Assembly: GCA_963744735.1 (NCBI GenBank)
Contig: CAVUVH010000034.1
Coordinates: 412,195 to 476,194, forward strand
Source: RPQJ01 sp963744735
GTDB taxonomy: Bacteria > Pseudomonadota > Gammaproteobacteria > Steroidobacterales > Steroidobacteraceae
DNA length: 64,000 nucleotides
Reading direction: 5' to 3'
Within the stretch, counting starts at the first letter, position 1. Every line of letters begins with the position of its first letter. Positions 1 through 12,222 of this stretch are shown here, piece by piece. The notes under the pieces are model-generated. The model searched no databases and was not told the origin of the DNA. It saw nothing but the letters and a program-made list of their open reading frames with translations. Both the position numbers and the translations under genes were made by a program.

Positions 1-1371
1 CGCAGACTGTTGCTTGGATGCGCGGTTCTGCTGACGGGCTGCAGCTCGTTGCCCGTCATCGTGCCTGACATGGCGCCCGCGACCGCGCCGACGCAGGTCG
101 ACAGCGCCAGGGGTCCGCTCTCGCCGGCGCGCAGCCGCGCGATCATGGCGCGGCTGGAGCGCGGTGCCGACGAGACCAATATCTTCGAGCGCCACCTCGC
201 GCTGGAGCAGGCGGTGACGGAGAGCCCGCTCGTGAGCGGCAATCGCGTCCGCCTGCTCGAGGACGGGCCGGACGACCTATCGTGCGATGTTCGCGGCAAT
301 CGAGGCGGCGCGCGACCACATCAACATGGAGACCTACATCCTCGAGGACGACGAGGTCGGCCAGCGCTTCGCCGACGCACTGATCGAGAAGCAGCGCCAG
401 GGCGTGCAGGTGAACCTGATCTACGACAGCGTGGGCACGCTCGGCACGCCGGTCGAGTTCTTCCAGCGCCTGCGCGACAGCGGTATCCGCACGCTGGAGT
501 TCAATCCCGTCAATCCCGGCGACGGCGAAGGCCGGCTGGGACGTGAACCAGCGCGATCACCGCAAGCTCCTGATCGTCGACGGCGAGACGGTGTTCCTCG
601 GTGGCATCAACATCAGCAGCGTGTACTCGGGCGGCTCGTTCACGGCTCGGCATCGAAGGCCGCCCGAGACGGGGAAGCTGCCGTGGCGGGACACCGACCT
701 GCAGATCGAGGGCCCGGTCGTCGCCGAGTTCCAGAAGCTGTTCCTCGAGACCTGGCGCACGCAGAAGGGCGAGCCGCTGGCACCGCGCGACTACTATCCG
801 GCGCTGCAGCCCGCAGGGCAATGAGGTCGTGCGCGCGATCGGCAGCTCGCCCGACGACGAGTACAGCCTGATCTACGTGACGCTGCTCTCGGCGATCGGC
901 AGCGCCGAGACGGAGATCTTGATCACCAACGCCTACTTCGTGCCTGACCCGCAGCTGCTGGCGGCGCTAAAGGCGGCGGCGGCGCGCGGCGTCGACGTAC
1001 GGCTGGTCCTGCCGGGCAGCACCGATTCGGCGCTGGTGTTCCACGCCGGACGCTCCTATTACGAGCAGATGCTGCAGCGACGGCGTGATAATCTTCGAAC
1101 GCCAGCGACGCGCTGATGCACGCAAAGACCGCGGTGATCGACGGCGTCTGGTCGACGGTGGGCTCGACCAACCTCGACTGGCGCAGCTTCCTGCACAACG
1201 CAGGAGGTCAACGCCGTCGTGCTCGGCACGGAGTTCGGGGACCGTATGCGCGCAGCTTTCGACAGCGACGTCGCGAAGTCCGAGCAGATCACGCTCGAGA
1301 ACTGGCGACAGCGCTCGTTCGACCTGCGCGTCAAGGAGGAGTTTGCCCGCCTCTGGCAATACTGGCTGTAG
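1..1371 (+). CDS. PLD-superfamily (cardiolipin synthase-like) lipoprotein, 5' partial, frameshifted
   Basis: Phospholipase D superfamily protein of the cardiolipin/phosphatidyltransferase type, expected to act on phospholipid head groups at the cell envelope. The N-terminus reads as a lipoprotein signal with lipobox LLTGC, and the first codons in the window are already in frame, so the true start is probably just upstream. Both HKD motifs are present: DHRKLLIVDG with GGINISSVY near 553-620, and MHAKTAVIDG with GSTNLDW near 1116-1180. The coding signal jumps frame near 275, 540, 820, 1090 and 1200 and ends at the TAG at 1369. Total length (about 455 codons) fits an intact family member, so the shifts are probably sequence errors. 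The family is clear; the substrate is not. Confidence 0.85.
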
Positions 1372-1514
1372 GCGACGTATCGCACGCTATCGGGTGGTCA
1401 TCCAGCGTCGGTACGCTGACGCACAGACTGAATGCGCCTGCCGCCTACATTCGGCCTTCAGGTCGGAGCGCGAGGCCGACCACGGGCTGGCGACCGGCCG
1501 CGTCGAGGAGTTGC

Positions 1515-2126
1515 ATGGGACTGTTGACGACCGAACATGGCAGGGCGACGTACATCGCCGATTTCGTAGTCTATGCCGCTGCCGTGGCAGTCCTGGCATT
1601 GCTGCTGGCGGTCGCGGCTCCGTTCGAACGACGGACGGAGATCGCGGGACTGGCCGTGCTGGGACTCGGTGCGTGGACGCTGGCCGAATACGTCCTGCAT
1701 CGCTTCGTGCTGCATGGACTGCAGCCCTTTCAGGCCTGGCACGCCGAGCATCACCGTCGCCCACAGGCGCTGATCGGCACGCCGACGGTCCTGAGTGCCG
1801 CGCTGATCGCCCTGCTGCTGTTTCTTCCTGCGCTGGCGCTGGGCGACCTCTGGCAGGCATCCGCGCTGACATTCGGCCTGCTGACCGGGTACCTCGTCTA
1901 CGCGATAGCGCATCACGCGACGCATCACTGGCGTGCAGGGAATGACTGGACGCGAAACTCAAGCGTATCCACGCATTGCACCACTATCGAGTCGGGCCGC
2001 CCGCCTGGTTCGGCGTGACCAGCCCGATCTGGGACATCGTGTTCGGGACCTGCGGCGAGCTGGCGAATGCAAGCGGACGACGCCTGGCGGCCTCTGCCGC
2101 AGCCGCCAGTGATGCAGAAGACGTAG
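1515..2126 (+). CDS. sterol desaturase / fatty acid hydroxylase-family membrane protein, frameshifted
   Basis: Di-iron membrane oxygenase-like protein. The ATG at 1515 is preceded by GAGGAG four bases upstream, which supports this start. Histidine boxes appear in order: LHRFVLHG, WHAEHHRRP, HHATHHW and, after a shift near 1945, ALHHYR followed by the typical closing WDIVFGT. Hydrophobic helices lie between them. The C-terminal frame is uncertain: one reading stops at 2126, another runs to 2218. About 200 residues, the normal size of the compact bacterial members. The substrate (fatty acid, carotenoid or sterol-like lipid) cannot be told from sequence. Confidence 0.7.
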
Positions 2127-2157
2127 AAGCCTGGGAGAACGAGGGCGGTGCATCGGC

Positions 2158-5100
2158 ATGTCGTACCGTTGTTCGGGCCCAACTCCAGCTTGCGGCCCCG
2201 CCGGGCGCTGCGACTTGATGCCGTTCACCGCGTACCGTCGCAAGGGGTCAACCGGCGCGTCCGCCTTCGATTCTGCAGAGGTGATCCGCGCCGAGATCTT
2301 CAGCGTCGAGCGACTTGAGCAACACGCCACGAGCCTGGCCGCTGCGCAGAGCGTCACCGCCCGGCCCCCCCGTTCGGCCTCTGACCGCGCGGCTGCGTGA
2401 CAACCACCGGGCGCTGCTCGACGCCCATCGCGCCATCGCGAAAGCGATCGGCCAGCAGAAGCGCCATCACACCCTCCGCGGAATGGCTGGTCGACAATTT
2501 TCACATGGTCGAGGCCCAGATCCGCCAGATCCGCGATGACCTGCCGCCCGGATACTACCGGCAGCTACCGAAACTGGCCGACGGGACCGTTGGCCGGCTA
2601 TCCGCGTGTGCTGGGCTTGGCATGGGCTTTTGTCGCGCATACCGACAGCCGCTTCGATACGCATTTGTTGACCAGTTTCGTCAGCGCCTACCAGCGCGAG
2701 CAACCGCTGACGATCGGCGAACTGTGGGCAATCGCCATTACGCTGCGGATCGTACTGGTGGAGAATCTGCGGCGAGCGGCAGATTCGATCGCGAGCGCGC
2801 GCGCAGTCCGGCAACAGGCCGACCTGCTGGCTGACCGGATGCTCGGCGCAGGCGGACGCCAGTGCGAACCGCTGGCACCTGCTGCGGGAGTGGGATGGCG
2901 TGGCATTGTCGACGACATTTGCCGTCCAACTGCTGCAGCGATTGCGCGACCATGATCCGGAAGCGACACCGGCCCTGATGTGGCTGGAGGCGCGACTCGC
3001 CGCGGCGGGCACAACGGCGGACGCGGTCGTGCGCGATGAGCATCAGCGCCAGGGCGCATCGAGCGTAACGGTCCGCAATATCATCATGAGTATGCGCTCG
3101 ATCTCCGCCGTCGACTGGGCGGACCTGTTCGAAGCCATGAGTCTCGTAGACGCGGTGCTGCGCGCGGACCCCGGTTTCATGCTGTCGGCTTTTCCGACCC
3201 GGGATCGCTATCGAGGGGCGATCGAGGAACTGTCGCGAGGATCGCGACTCACCGAACTGGATATCGCGCAGCGCGCCATGCAGGTCGCTAATGCTGGCGC
3301 GACGCCGCGCGAGCGCATTGCGGCTATCGCGCTGATCGGCGGGCGGCCGCAGGGCATTCGAAGCAGCCTCGGATATCGGCCAACGTTGCGCACCTGGCCT
3401 GCCCGTGTCAGCGCCGCCGTGGGAATTCGCGGCTACATCGCGGGCATCGCGCTTGCTCGCGGCTCATCTTTGATGGCGTGGCCAGTGTCGCGAACTGCTC
3501 GAAATGGGCGCCGGGACCTGGGAGCTCATCGTGCTGGCGCCGTCGGGATTTATCCTTGCCATCGACGCGGCGATGGCACTGGTGAATAGCAGCATCATCA
3601 GCCGCTTCAGCGCCACACCGCTGCCAGAGCTCGAACTGCGCAGACGGCATTGATGCGGCTCTGCGCACACTCGTAGTCGTGCCCGTCATGCTGACGACGC
3701 AGGACGCTCTCGCCGCGCATCTCGAACGACTGGAAATCCATCATCTGGCGAGCCTGGATGGCGATATCAGCTTCGCCCTGCTGTCGGACTGGACCGATGC
3801 AGCGTCCGAGCGAGTCGATGGCGATGATGCGCTGCTTGCCAGCGCGGTCGCAGGCATCAGCCGCCTGAATCAGCAGTACGGGCCGGCGCCTGCGGGTGAA
3901 CGCTTCCTGCTGTTGCATCGGCGACGATCGTGGAATCCCGCACAGGGCGTCTGGATGGGGTGGGAGCGCAAGCGCGGCAAGCTGCACGAATTGAATCGCC
4001 TGCTGCGCGGTGCCATCGACACCAGTTTCATAGCGGTGGACGGCAAGCCGCCCACTGTGCCGAGCGGCGTGCGCTATGTCGTCACGCTCGACGCCGATAC
4101 ACGCCTGCCCCGCGACGCGGTGCGCCGCATGGTCGGCAAAATGGCGCATCCACTGAACACGCCGCGGTTCGACGGCCACAGTGGACGCGTCGTCGAGGGC
4201 TACGCGGTACTGCAACCGCGCATTGCATCGTCGTTACCGCTGGGCTTCGAAGGCTCGCATTATCAGCGCCTCGTTTCTGGCGCGGGTGGCATCGACCCCT
4301 ATGCCTCGGCCGTGTCTGACATATACCAGGACCTGTGCGGCGAAGGGTCGTACGTCGGCAAGGGTATTTATGACGTCGACGCTTTCGAAGCGGCACTTGC
4401 CGGCCGCGTTGCAGAAAACACGCTGTTCAGCCACGACCTGTTCGAAGGAATATTCGCCCGTGCGGGACTCGCTTCGGACATCGAACTGGTGGACGAGTAT
4501 CCCACGCGTTATGCGCTGCCGCGGCTCGCTCACATCGTTGGGCACGCGGCGACTGGCAGTTATTGCCGTGGGTGTTCGGCTGCGGTTCCGCGGGCATCGC
4601 CCGCTGCCGCAAGTCCATTCCACTGCTGGGCCGGTGGAAGATGTTCGACAACCTGCGGCGGACACTGGTTGCGCCGGCGAGCGTGCTGACCCTGTCGGTC
4701 GCGTGGACCCTGCCGCTGCACTCCGCCGCGATCTGGACAGCGTTCGTCATTGTGATGCTCGCAATTCCGACCCTGCCGCCGTTGCTGGCCGGAATCATTC
4801 CCTTTCACCGCCGCATCGCCTGGCGGAGTCATTTCCACGCTGTCCTGGCGGACGCGCAACTCGCTCTGACGCCGGACCGCATTGCTGCTGCGTTGCTGGC
4901 ACACCAGGCATGGTTGATGTGCGATGCGATCGGGCGGACACTGTTCCGGCTGTTCGTGAGCCGACGCAACCTGCTCGAATGGGTCACTGCGCAGGAGCAG
5001 AATGATCGGCGTCCCGACGCGCTGGGCTACTTTCACCAGATGGCGGGCGGCGTGGTCATCGGCGCCGTGGTGATGGCGCTCGCCGCGACGGGTCAGGTCA

Positions 5101-8100
5101 GGATTGTACTTGCGGTGCCGTTTGCGCTGCTGTGGATACTGTCACCGGTGTGGCTTCCTGGTTGAGCCAGCCGTCGCAGGTTGTGGACTCCCAGCCCATA
5201 TCCGATGCCGACGCCCGCGCGCTGCGCCTCGTCGCGCGCCGCGCGTGGCGCTACTTCGAGACATTCGTGACTGCGGCGGACAACATGCTGCCGCCGGACA
5301 ATTTCCAGGAGAAGCCGCAGCCGGTGCTGGCCCACCGCACTTCGCCCACCAACCTCGGACTGTACCTGCTATCGATCGTCACTGCTCGCGATCTCGGCTG
5401 GGCCGGCACGCTCGATACGGTCGAGCGATTGGAGTCGACGCTGGCCGCGATGAACCGTTTGGAGCGATGTCGCGGGCATTTCTACAACTGGTACGACACG
5501 CAGGATCTCAGGCCGCTCGAGCCAAAGTACATCTCGTCCGTCGACAGCGGCAACCTGGCGGCGCACCTGCTCACACTGGCGAACGCCTGCGAAGGCATGT
5601 GCGACGGCAGAGCCGCCGACGCAGCAGTACTGGCGGGCATGGCGATCGCGTCGACAGCATCGCGCTGGCGACGGCAGATCGCTGAGCGCGGCCCGTGGAC
5701 AAGAGCGACTCGTGGACGCAGATCGCACGATGCTCGACGCGATGGCATCAGCTGGCGCAATGCCCGTCGCAATGCCCTCGCGACTCGCTGACAAGCCTGG
5801 CCGCGCTCGCAACCCGGCCGCCGCAGTCATCGAGTGCGCGGCGCGGTTGTCGGGCGACGAGAGCGATGAGGCCGGCGCGAGACGGCCGTCTGGGCCAGGG
5901 CCACGCTGCGCACGATCGAGAGCCACCAGCGCGATATCACGCCGCGTCTGCTGGCGACTCGACACCTTGAAACAACGTCTCCACGCGCTGGCCGCGACGT
6001 CGCGCAGCATGGCCGCCGCGATGCGTTTCGACTTTCTCTTCGATCCGGAGCGCAAGCTGCTTTCGATCGGCTATCGCGTCCTCGAGGGCAGTCTCGACCC
6101 CAGTTGCTACGACCTGCTGGCATCCGAAGCGCGACTGGCCAGCTTCGTGGCGATCGCCAACGGCGATGTGCCGGCGCGTCATTGGTTCCGCCTCGGGCGC
6201 GCCGTGATCCGCATCAGCCACGGTGCAGCCCTGATTTCGTGGTCGGGATCGATGTTCGAGTACCTGATGCCGTCGCTCGTCATGCGCGCGCCCACCGGCA
6301 GCCTGCTCGAGCAGACCAATCGCCTGATCGTCGGCCGTCAGCAGGCCTATGGCAGGAAGCTGGGCGTGCCCTGGGGTATCTCGGAATCGGCCTACAACGC
6401 GCGCGACCTGGAACGGACCTACCAGTACTCCAGTTTCGGCGTGCCTGGCCTCGGCCTGAAACGCGGTCTCGGCGAGAATGTGGTGGTCGCGCCCTACGCA
6501 ACCGCACTGGCCGCGATGGTGGATCCACACGCTGCAGTGCTCAATTTCGCCAGGCTGAGCGGCATCCAGGCACGGGCCGGTACGGCTTCTACGAGGCACT
6601 GGATTACACCCCACGACGCCTGCCGGAGGGGGAGTCGTTCGCCATCGTGCGCGCCTATATGGCGCACCACCAGGGTATGACGATCGTAGCCCTGGCCAAC
6701 ACCCTGCTCGACGGCTTGATGCGCAGGCGTTTCCACGCCGAGCCCCGCATCCAGGCAACAGAACTGCTGTTGCAGGAAAGGACGCCGCGCGAAGTTGCAG
6801 CGCCGCTGGCGAGCGTTCCGGAAAGTGGCAGCTCGGAGTGGTCGGAAGTCATGCCGGCGCTGCCGCGCGATGATCGACACGCCGCACCACGCCACACCCC
6901 GCACGCGCGTGCTGTCGAACGGGCGCTACGCCGTGATGCTCACGGCCGCCGGCTCCGGCTACAGCCACTGGGGCGACCTGGCGATCACGCGCTGGGCGCG
7001 GCGATGTCACCTGTGACGACTCGGGGTCGTATATTTTCCTGCGCGATGTCAGCAGCGGCAAGGTCTGGTCCGCTGGCTATCAACCGAGCGCCATCGAGCC
7101 CGATGTCTACGAAGTCAGGTTCAGCGAGCACCGTGCGGAGTTCATGCGCCGCGACGGCGACCTGATCACGACGCTGGACGTGGTCGTGTCAGCCGAGTGT
7201 GACGCAGAAGTGCGCCGCGTGAGCCTCATGAATATGGGCGATCGCGAACTCGACCATCGAACTGTCCTCGTATGCCGAAATCGTGCTGGCGCCGCGAGCT
7301 GCCGACGAAGCGCACCCGGCATTTTCCAAGCTCTTCGTGGTAGACCGAGTACGTGGCATCGATCGGCGCCATTCTGGCAACGCGGCGACGGCGCTCACCA
7401 CAGGAAGCGGAGGTGTGGGCCGCGCATCTCGCGGTGGTCGAGGGCGAATGCGTTGGGTCAGGTAGTTTCGAAACTGATCGTGCTCGCTTTGTCGGTCGCG
7501 GGCGACAACTGCGCTCGCCGCTCGCGACCGCAGGCGGCCCCGTGCAGGCAGGCGCCGCCGGCACCGTGCTCGATCCGATCTTCAGCCTGACGCGCTGTGT
7601 GCGGCTGGCGCCGGGGGCCACTGCGCGCGTTGCATTCTGGACGCTGGTGGCGCCTTCACGCGACGACAGTCCTCGACCTGGTGGACCAGCATCGCGATGC
7701 CCCGGCCTTCGACCGCGCCGCCACCCTCGCCTGGACGCAGGGGCAGGTGGAACTACACCACCTGGGCATCACCAGCGAGGAGGCCATGCTGTTCCAGCGC
7801 TTGCCGGACACATTCTTTACAACGATGCCACGCTGCGGCCGTCATCCGAAGTGCTGCGGCGGCGCAACGGCGGGCAAGCCGCACTCTGGGTCCACGGAAT
7901 TTCCGGCGATCTGCCGATAGTACTGGTGCGCATCGACGATACGGACGATCTCGGCATCGTGCGACAATTACTGCGCGCATTCGAGTACTGGCGATTGAAG
8001 CAGCTCAACGTCGATCTCGTGATCCTGAACGAGCGCTGTCGTCGTATGTGCAGGAATTGCAGACGGCGCTGGAAACGCTGTCCCGCGCCGGCTTGTCACG

Positions 8101-10759
8101 CCCCCGCATCCACGGTGAAGCCTGCGCGGAGGCATATTCATTCTGCGCTCCGATATCATCCCGGGTGAAACGCGACTGGCATTGCTGGCTGCGGCGCGCG
8201 CCGTGCTGCTCAGTCGCCACGGCAGTCTCGCGGAGCAGATCGACCGCCTGGAGCAGGACTCTCCGTCGAGTGCCACCGCCGGCTCCCGACGCGCGATCCG
8301 CTCGAGATTCGACCAGCTACCGCGCCTGACATGCTGGCGTGGAGTTTTTCAATGGTCTGGGCGGGTTCTCCGCCGATGGCCAGGAGTATGTGACGATATT
8401 GCGCGACGGGCAGTGCACGCCCGCCCCCTGGATCAATGTGATTGCCAATCCGGAGTTTGGCTTTCAGGTATCGACCGAAGGCGGCGGCTGCACCTGGTCC
8501 GGCAACAGCCGCGAAAACCGGCTCACGCCCTGGTCCAACGATCCGGTCGAGGACCGCTCAGGGGAAGTTCTCTACGTTCGCGACGACGACACCGGCAAGC
8601 TCTTCGGGCCGACGGCACTGCCGTTTCGCCACGAGACCGGCGTCTATGTGGCACGCCATGGACGCGGCTACAGCCGCTTCGAGCACACGCGTCATGGCAT
8701 CGCACTCGACCTGTTGCAGTTCGTTCCGATTGACGAATCCGTCAAGGTGTCGCGCCTGCAGATCCGCAACCTCTCCGGGCGCCCACGTCACCTGACCCTG
8801 ACAGCCTATGTCGAATGGGTACTCGGTACGTCGCGCAGCACAACCGCACCGTATGTGGCAACCGAGATGGATACCGTGACTGGCGGCATGTTCGCGCGCA
8901 ACCTGCGCAGCGGTGCCGACGCCGCGCGTTGCGTTCACCGATCTCGGCGGCCGCCAGACGTGCCTGGACCGGCAATCGGATGGAATTCATCGGGCGCAAT
9001 GGTTCGCTCGAAAGACCCGCGGCGCTCGCCGGAAGGCGCGGTGCTCTCAGGCCGTACCGGCGCCGGGCTGGACCCCTGCGGTGCGTTGCAGACGTCCTTG
9101 ATGCTGGCCGCGAACGCCTCCATCGAACTCGTGTGGCTGCTGGGTGAGGCGGCCACGGCAGTCGACGCGCAGGCCATGATCGAGCACTGGCGAGGTGCGG
9201 ACATCGACGCTGCATTGCAGTCCGTGCGCGAGGAGTGGAGCGAGGTGCTCGACGCGGTCACCGTGCAGACGCCGGATCGCTCGTTCGATATCATGATGAA
9301 CGGCTGGTTGCTGTATCAGACGCTCGCCTGTCGTCTGTGGGCGCGCAGCGCGTTCTACCAGGCGAGCGGCGCGTACGGCTTCCGCGACCAGTTGCAGGAC
9401 ACGATGGCGCTCCTCGTGGCCAAGCCCGACTCTGGCGCGCGCGCAACTATTGCGCGCGCCGGCCGGCAGTTCGTCGAGGGCGACGTGCAGCATTGGTGGC
9501 TGCCACAAACAGGCCGCGGGGTACGTACGCGCGTCTCCGATGACCGTGTCTGGCTCTGCTACTGTGTTGCCCATTACATCGGGGCGACGGCAGATGCGGC
9601 CATTCTCGACGAAATCCTGCCCTTCCTGAACGGACCGGTGCTTGCACGATGGCGAATCCGACAACTTTTTCCTGCCGACCACGGGCGATGAGTCCGCGAC
9701 ACTGTTCGAACACTGCGCACGCGCGCTCGAGCGCAGCCTGGCAGTCGGACCGCATGGACTGCCCCTGATCGGCTCCGGCGACTGGAACGACGGGATGAGC
9801 GGCGTCGGCGCCGAGGGCCGCGGCGAGAGCGTCTGGCTTGGGTGGTTCCTGCACCTTGCGCTGTCACAGTTCGCGCTGCTCGCGGATGCACGTGGCGAGC
9901 AGGCGCGTGCAGCAGCGTGGCGTGCTCATGCCGCCGCCCTGCGCGCTTCCCTGGAGCAGCACGGCTGGGATGGAGACTGGTATCGGCGCGCCTATTTCGA
10001 TGACGGCACACCGCTGGGTTCCGCCGCAAACAGCGAGTGCCGGATCGACTCGATCGCGCAGTCGTGGAGCGTGATCTCCGGTGCGGCGGCTCCGGCGAGG
10101 GCGAAACGCGCCATGGCGGCCCTGGATCGTCACCTGGTGCGCCGGGACGACGGACTGGTACTGCTGCTTACGCCGCCGTTCGACCGGTCCGCGCCAGATC
10201 CCGGCTACATCCAGGCCTACCCGCCAGGAATCCGCGAGAACGGTGGCCAGTACACACACGCCGCCGCCTGGGCGGTGATCGCGTTCGCGCAGCTCGGCGA
10301 TGGCGACAAGGCCGCCGAACTCTACTCGATGCTGAACCCCATCAATCACGCCTGCACCCTCGACGACGCAATGCGCTACAAGGTCGAACCCTACGTGGTG
10401 GCGGCCGACGTCTATTCCGAGGCACCCCATGTCGGGCGCGGCGGGTGGACCTGGTACACCGGCTCGGCCTCCTGGATGTATCGCGCAGGCCTCGAATGGA
10501 TTCTCGGCTGCCGCATTCGTGGCGCGACTCTGCTGCTCGATCCATGCGTGCCGCGAAGCTGGCACGAGTTCCGGATCAGCCTGCGATACCGGGGAACGCG
10601 CTACGAGATCGATTTCGAAAATCCAGACGGCGTCAGCCGGGGCTCGTTGCGTTACAGCTGGACGGCGCCGAACTGGCTCCGCAGGGGGGATTGGTTCCGC
10701 TGGTTGATGACGGTGCGACCCACCTGGTCCGCGCCGTCCTTGGCCGCGAGCAAGCCTGA
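2158..10759 (+). CDS. ndvB: cyclic beta-1,2-glucan synthase NdvB, many frameshifts
   Basis: Giant inner-membrane enzyme that polymerises UDP-glucose into beta-1,2-glucan, trims it and cyclises it for export to the periplasm. Recognisable parts in order: N-terminal region with AEWLVDNFHMVEAQIRQIRD (2490-2540); glycosyltransferase 84 domain at about 3680-4560 with DADTRLP and NTLFSHDLFEG; transmembrane segments at 4650-5160; glycoamylase-like domain at about 5200-6780 (FGVPGLGLKRGL, AHHQGMTIVA); then GH94 phosphorylase-like sandwich and catalytic domains at 8340-10600 with GDWNDGM (9780) and IRENGGQYTHAAAW. The span equals about 2,867 codons, the full size of the family. More than a dozen shifts break it; the last, at the G run near 10685, restores the ending VPLVDDGATHLVRAVLG. 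ATG 2218 is an alternative start. Confidence 0.9.
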
Positions 10760-10904
10760 GCCGCCCGGCGGTTCGACGCTCCGCGGCAGGATGCTGCCTG
10801 AATCTCCCTACGCATCGCGTCAATGACGAAGCCCGCCCCGCAGCCCCGGCTACGGCTCAATCCTGTATCTTCGAAACCCGTATCAGGCCGGTGGAGCATC
10901 GCGC

Positions 10905-12167
10905 GTGGTCATTCACAAGAGCAGGGCCTTGCTCGATCAGGCTGTCCGCGGCATCGTGCTGCTGTTTCTTGCTGCGCTGCCGCTCGTCGCGTCGTCACAG
11001 GACCTCGACCTGGTCAACGTGACGCTGGTGGACGGTACCGGGGCTGCGCCGCGGCCTGGCGTGACCGTCACGGTCAGGGGCGGACGCATCGCCTCGATCG
11101 TCGAACGTGCGCCGCCGATTGCGCCGGGCGTGCGCCGCATCGATCTCGGCGGCCGCTACCTGCTGCCCGGCCTGATCGACGCCCATGCCCACATCGAGTC
11201 ACCAGACGCGGCGCTCCGCGCCCTGCATTCGGGCGTGACTACCGCGCGCGTGCTGGGCGACACCAACCTGCAGGCCACTGGCACGCGCAACCTGATCCGC
11301 GCCGGCCACGTGCCCGGGCCGGAGCTGCTGGTCTCGCCGGGGCACATCCGGCCGCGGCCAGGCGTTGCCTTCTTCGAGGTCTATCCGCAGTTTGGCGATG
11401 CCATCAACGGTGAGCTGCGCGGTCCGGACCGCATCGCGGCTGCTACGCAAGCGCTGATCGCGCAGGGTGCGGACGTGATCAAGGTGGGCGCGAGCGAGCG
11501 TGCCGGTCTCGTGAGCACCGATCCGCGCAAGCCCGAACTCACCGAGGACGAGATCCGCGCGGCTGTCACCACGGCGGCGGAGCAGGGGCTGTTCGTGGCC
11601 GCACACGCGCACTCGCGCGCCGGCGCGGCGGCAGCGGTCAGTGCCGGGGTGCGCAGCATCGAGCACGGCACCTGGCTGGACGAGGCGACCCTGCAGGAAA
11701 TGCGGCGACGCGGCACGTACTTCGTCCCGACGCTCGCAGTCATGAGCCCGCTCGGTGATCCGCAGGGCAATTCGGCCGACGACGTCGCGCTGCAGTTGCG
11801 GACGCAGGCGATGATGGGGCCGCTGCGGGCCGCCGTGCGGCGCGCACACGCCCTCGGCATCACCGTGGCCGCGGCCACCGACGGCAGTTACGCCGATCAG
11901 GACGACACCGGCCGCATCCGGCTGGCGCACGACATCGCGATGCTGCGCAACGATTGCGGCTACTCCGGATTGGAGTCGATCACGGCCGCCACCCAGGGCG
12001 GAGCGCGGGTGCTCGGCATCGACGCCCGGACGGGCACGGTCAAGGTGGGCCTGGAGGCCGACCTGGTGGTGTTCGACGGCGATCCGCTGAGCGACAGCCG
12101 GGCCCTGTTCGAGCCGCGCCTGGTGGTCAGCGACGGCCGCATTGCGGTCGAGGGCGCGGCGCTCTGA
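10905..12167 (+). CDS. exported imidazolonepropionase-like amidohydrolase
   Basis: Metal-dependent amidohydrolase of the imidazolonepropionase/Xaa-Pro dipeptidase-like group. Intact at 420 codons from GTG 10905; GGTGGAG lies about 9 bases upstream. Residues 1-32 form a Sec signal ending around VASSQD. Metal-binding features follow family order: DAHAH (residues 93-96), DVIKVGAS with the lysine expected to be carbamylated, AAHAHS, SIEHGT and AATDGSY carrying the final aspartate. The C-terminus (GLEADLVVFDGDPL) is the usual beta-sandwich closure. Relatives include secreted dipeptidases and deacylases; the substrate here is unknown. It stands alone between ndvB and the TIR gene, 146 bp from the former. 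Confidence 0.88.
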   Translation: MVIHKSRALLDQAVRGIVLLFLAALPLVASSQDLDLVNVTLVDGTGAAPRPGVTVTVRGGRIASIVERAPPIAPGVRRIDLGGRYLLPGLIDAHAHIESPDAALRALHSGVTTARVLGDTNLQATGTRNLIRAGHVPGPELLVSPGHIRPRPGVAFFEVYPQFGDAINGELRGPDRIAAATQALIAQGADVIKVGASERAGLVSTDPRKPELTEDEIRAAVTTAAEQGLFVAAHAHSRAGAAAAVSAGVRSIEHGTWLDEATLQEMRRRGTYFVPTLAVMSPLGDPQGNSADDVALQLRTQAMMGPLRAAVRRAHALGITVAAATDGSYADQDDTGRIRLAHDIAMLRNDCGYSGLESITAATQGGARVLGIDARTGTVKVGLEADLVVFDGDPLSDSRALFEPRLVVSDGRIAVEGAAL

Positions 12168-12222
12168 GCCTCGGTCCGGACGGTGTATATGCTAGAGTCC
12201 CTGCGAAATAACAGGGCAAATC

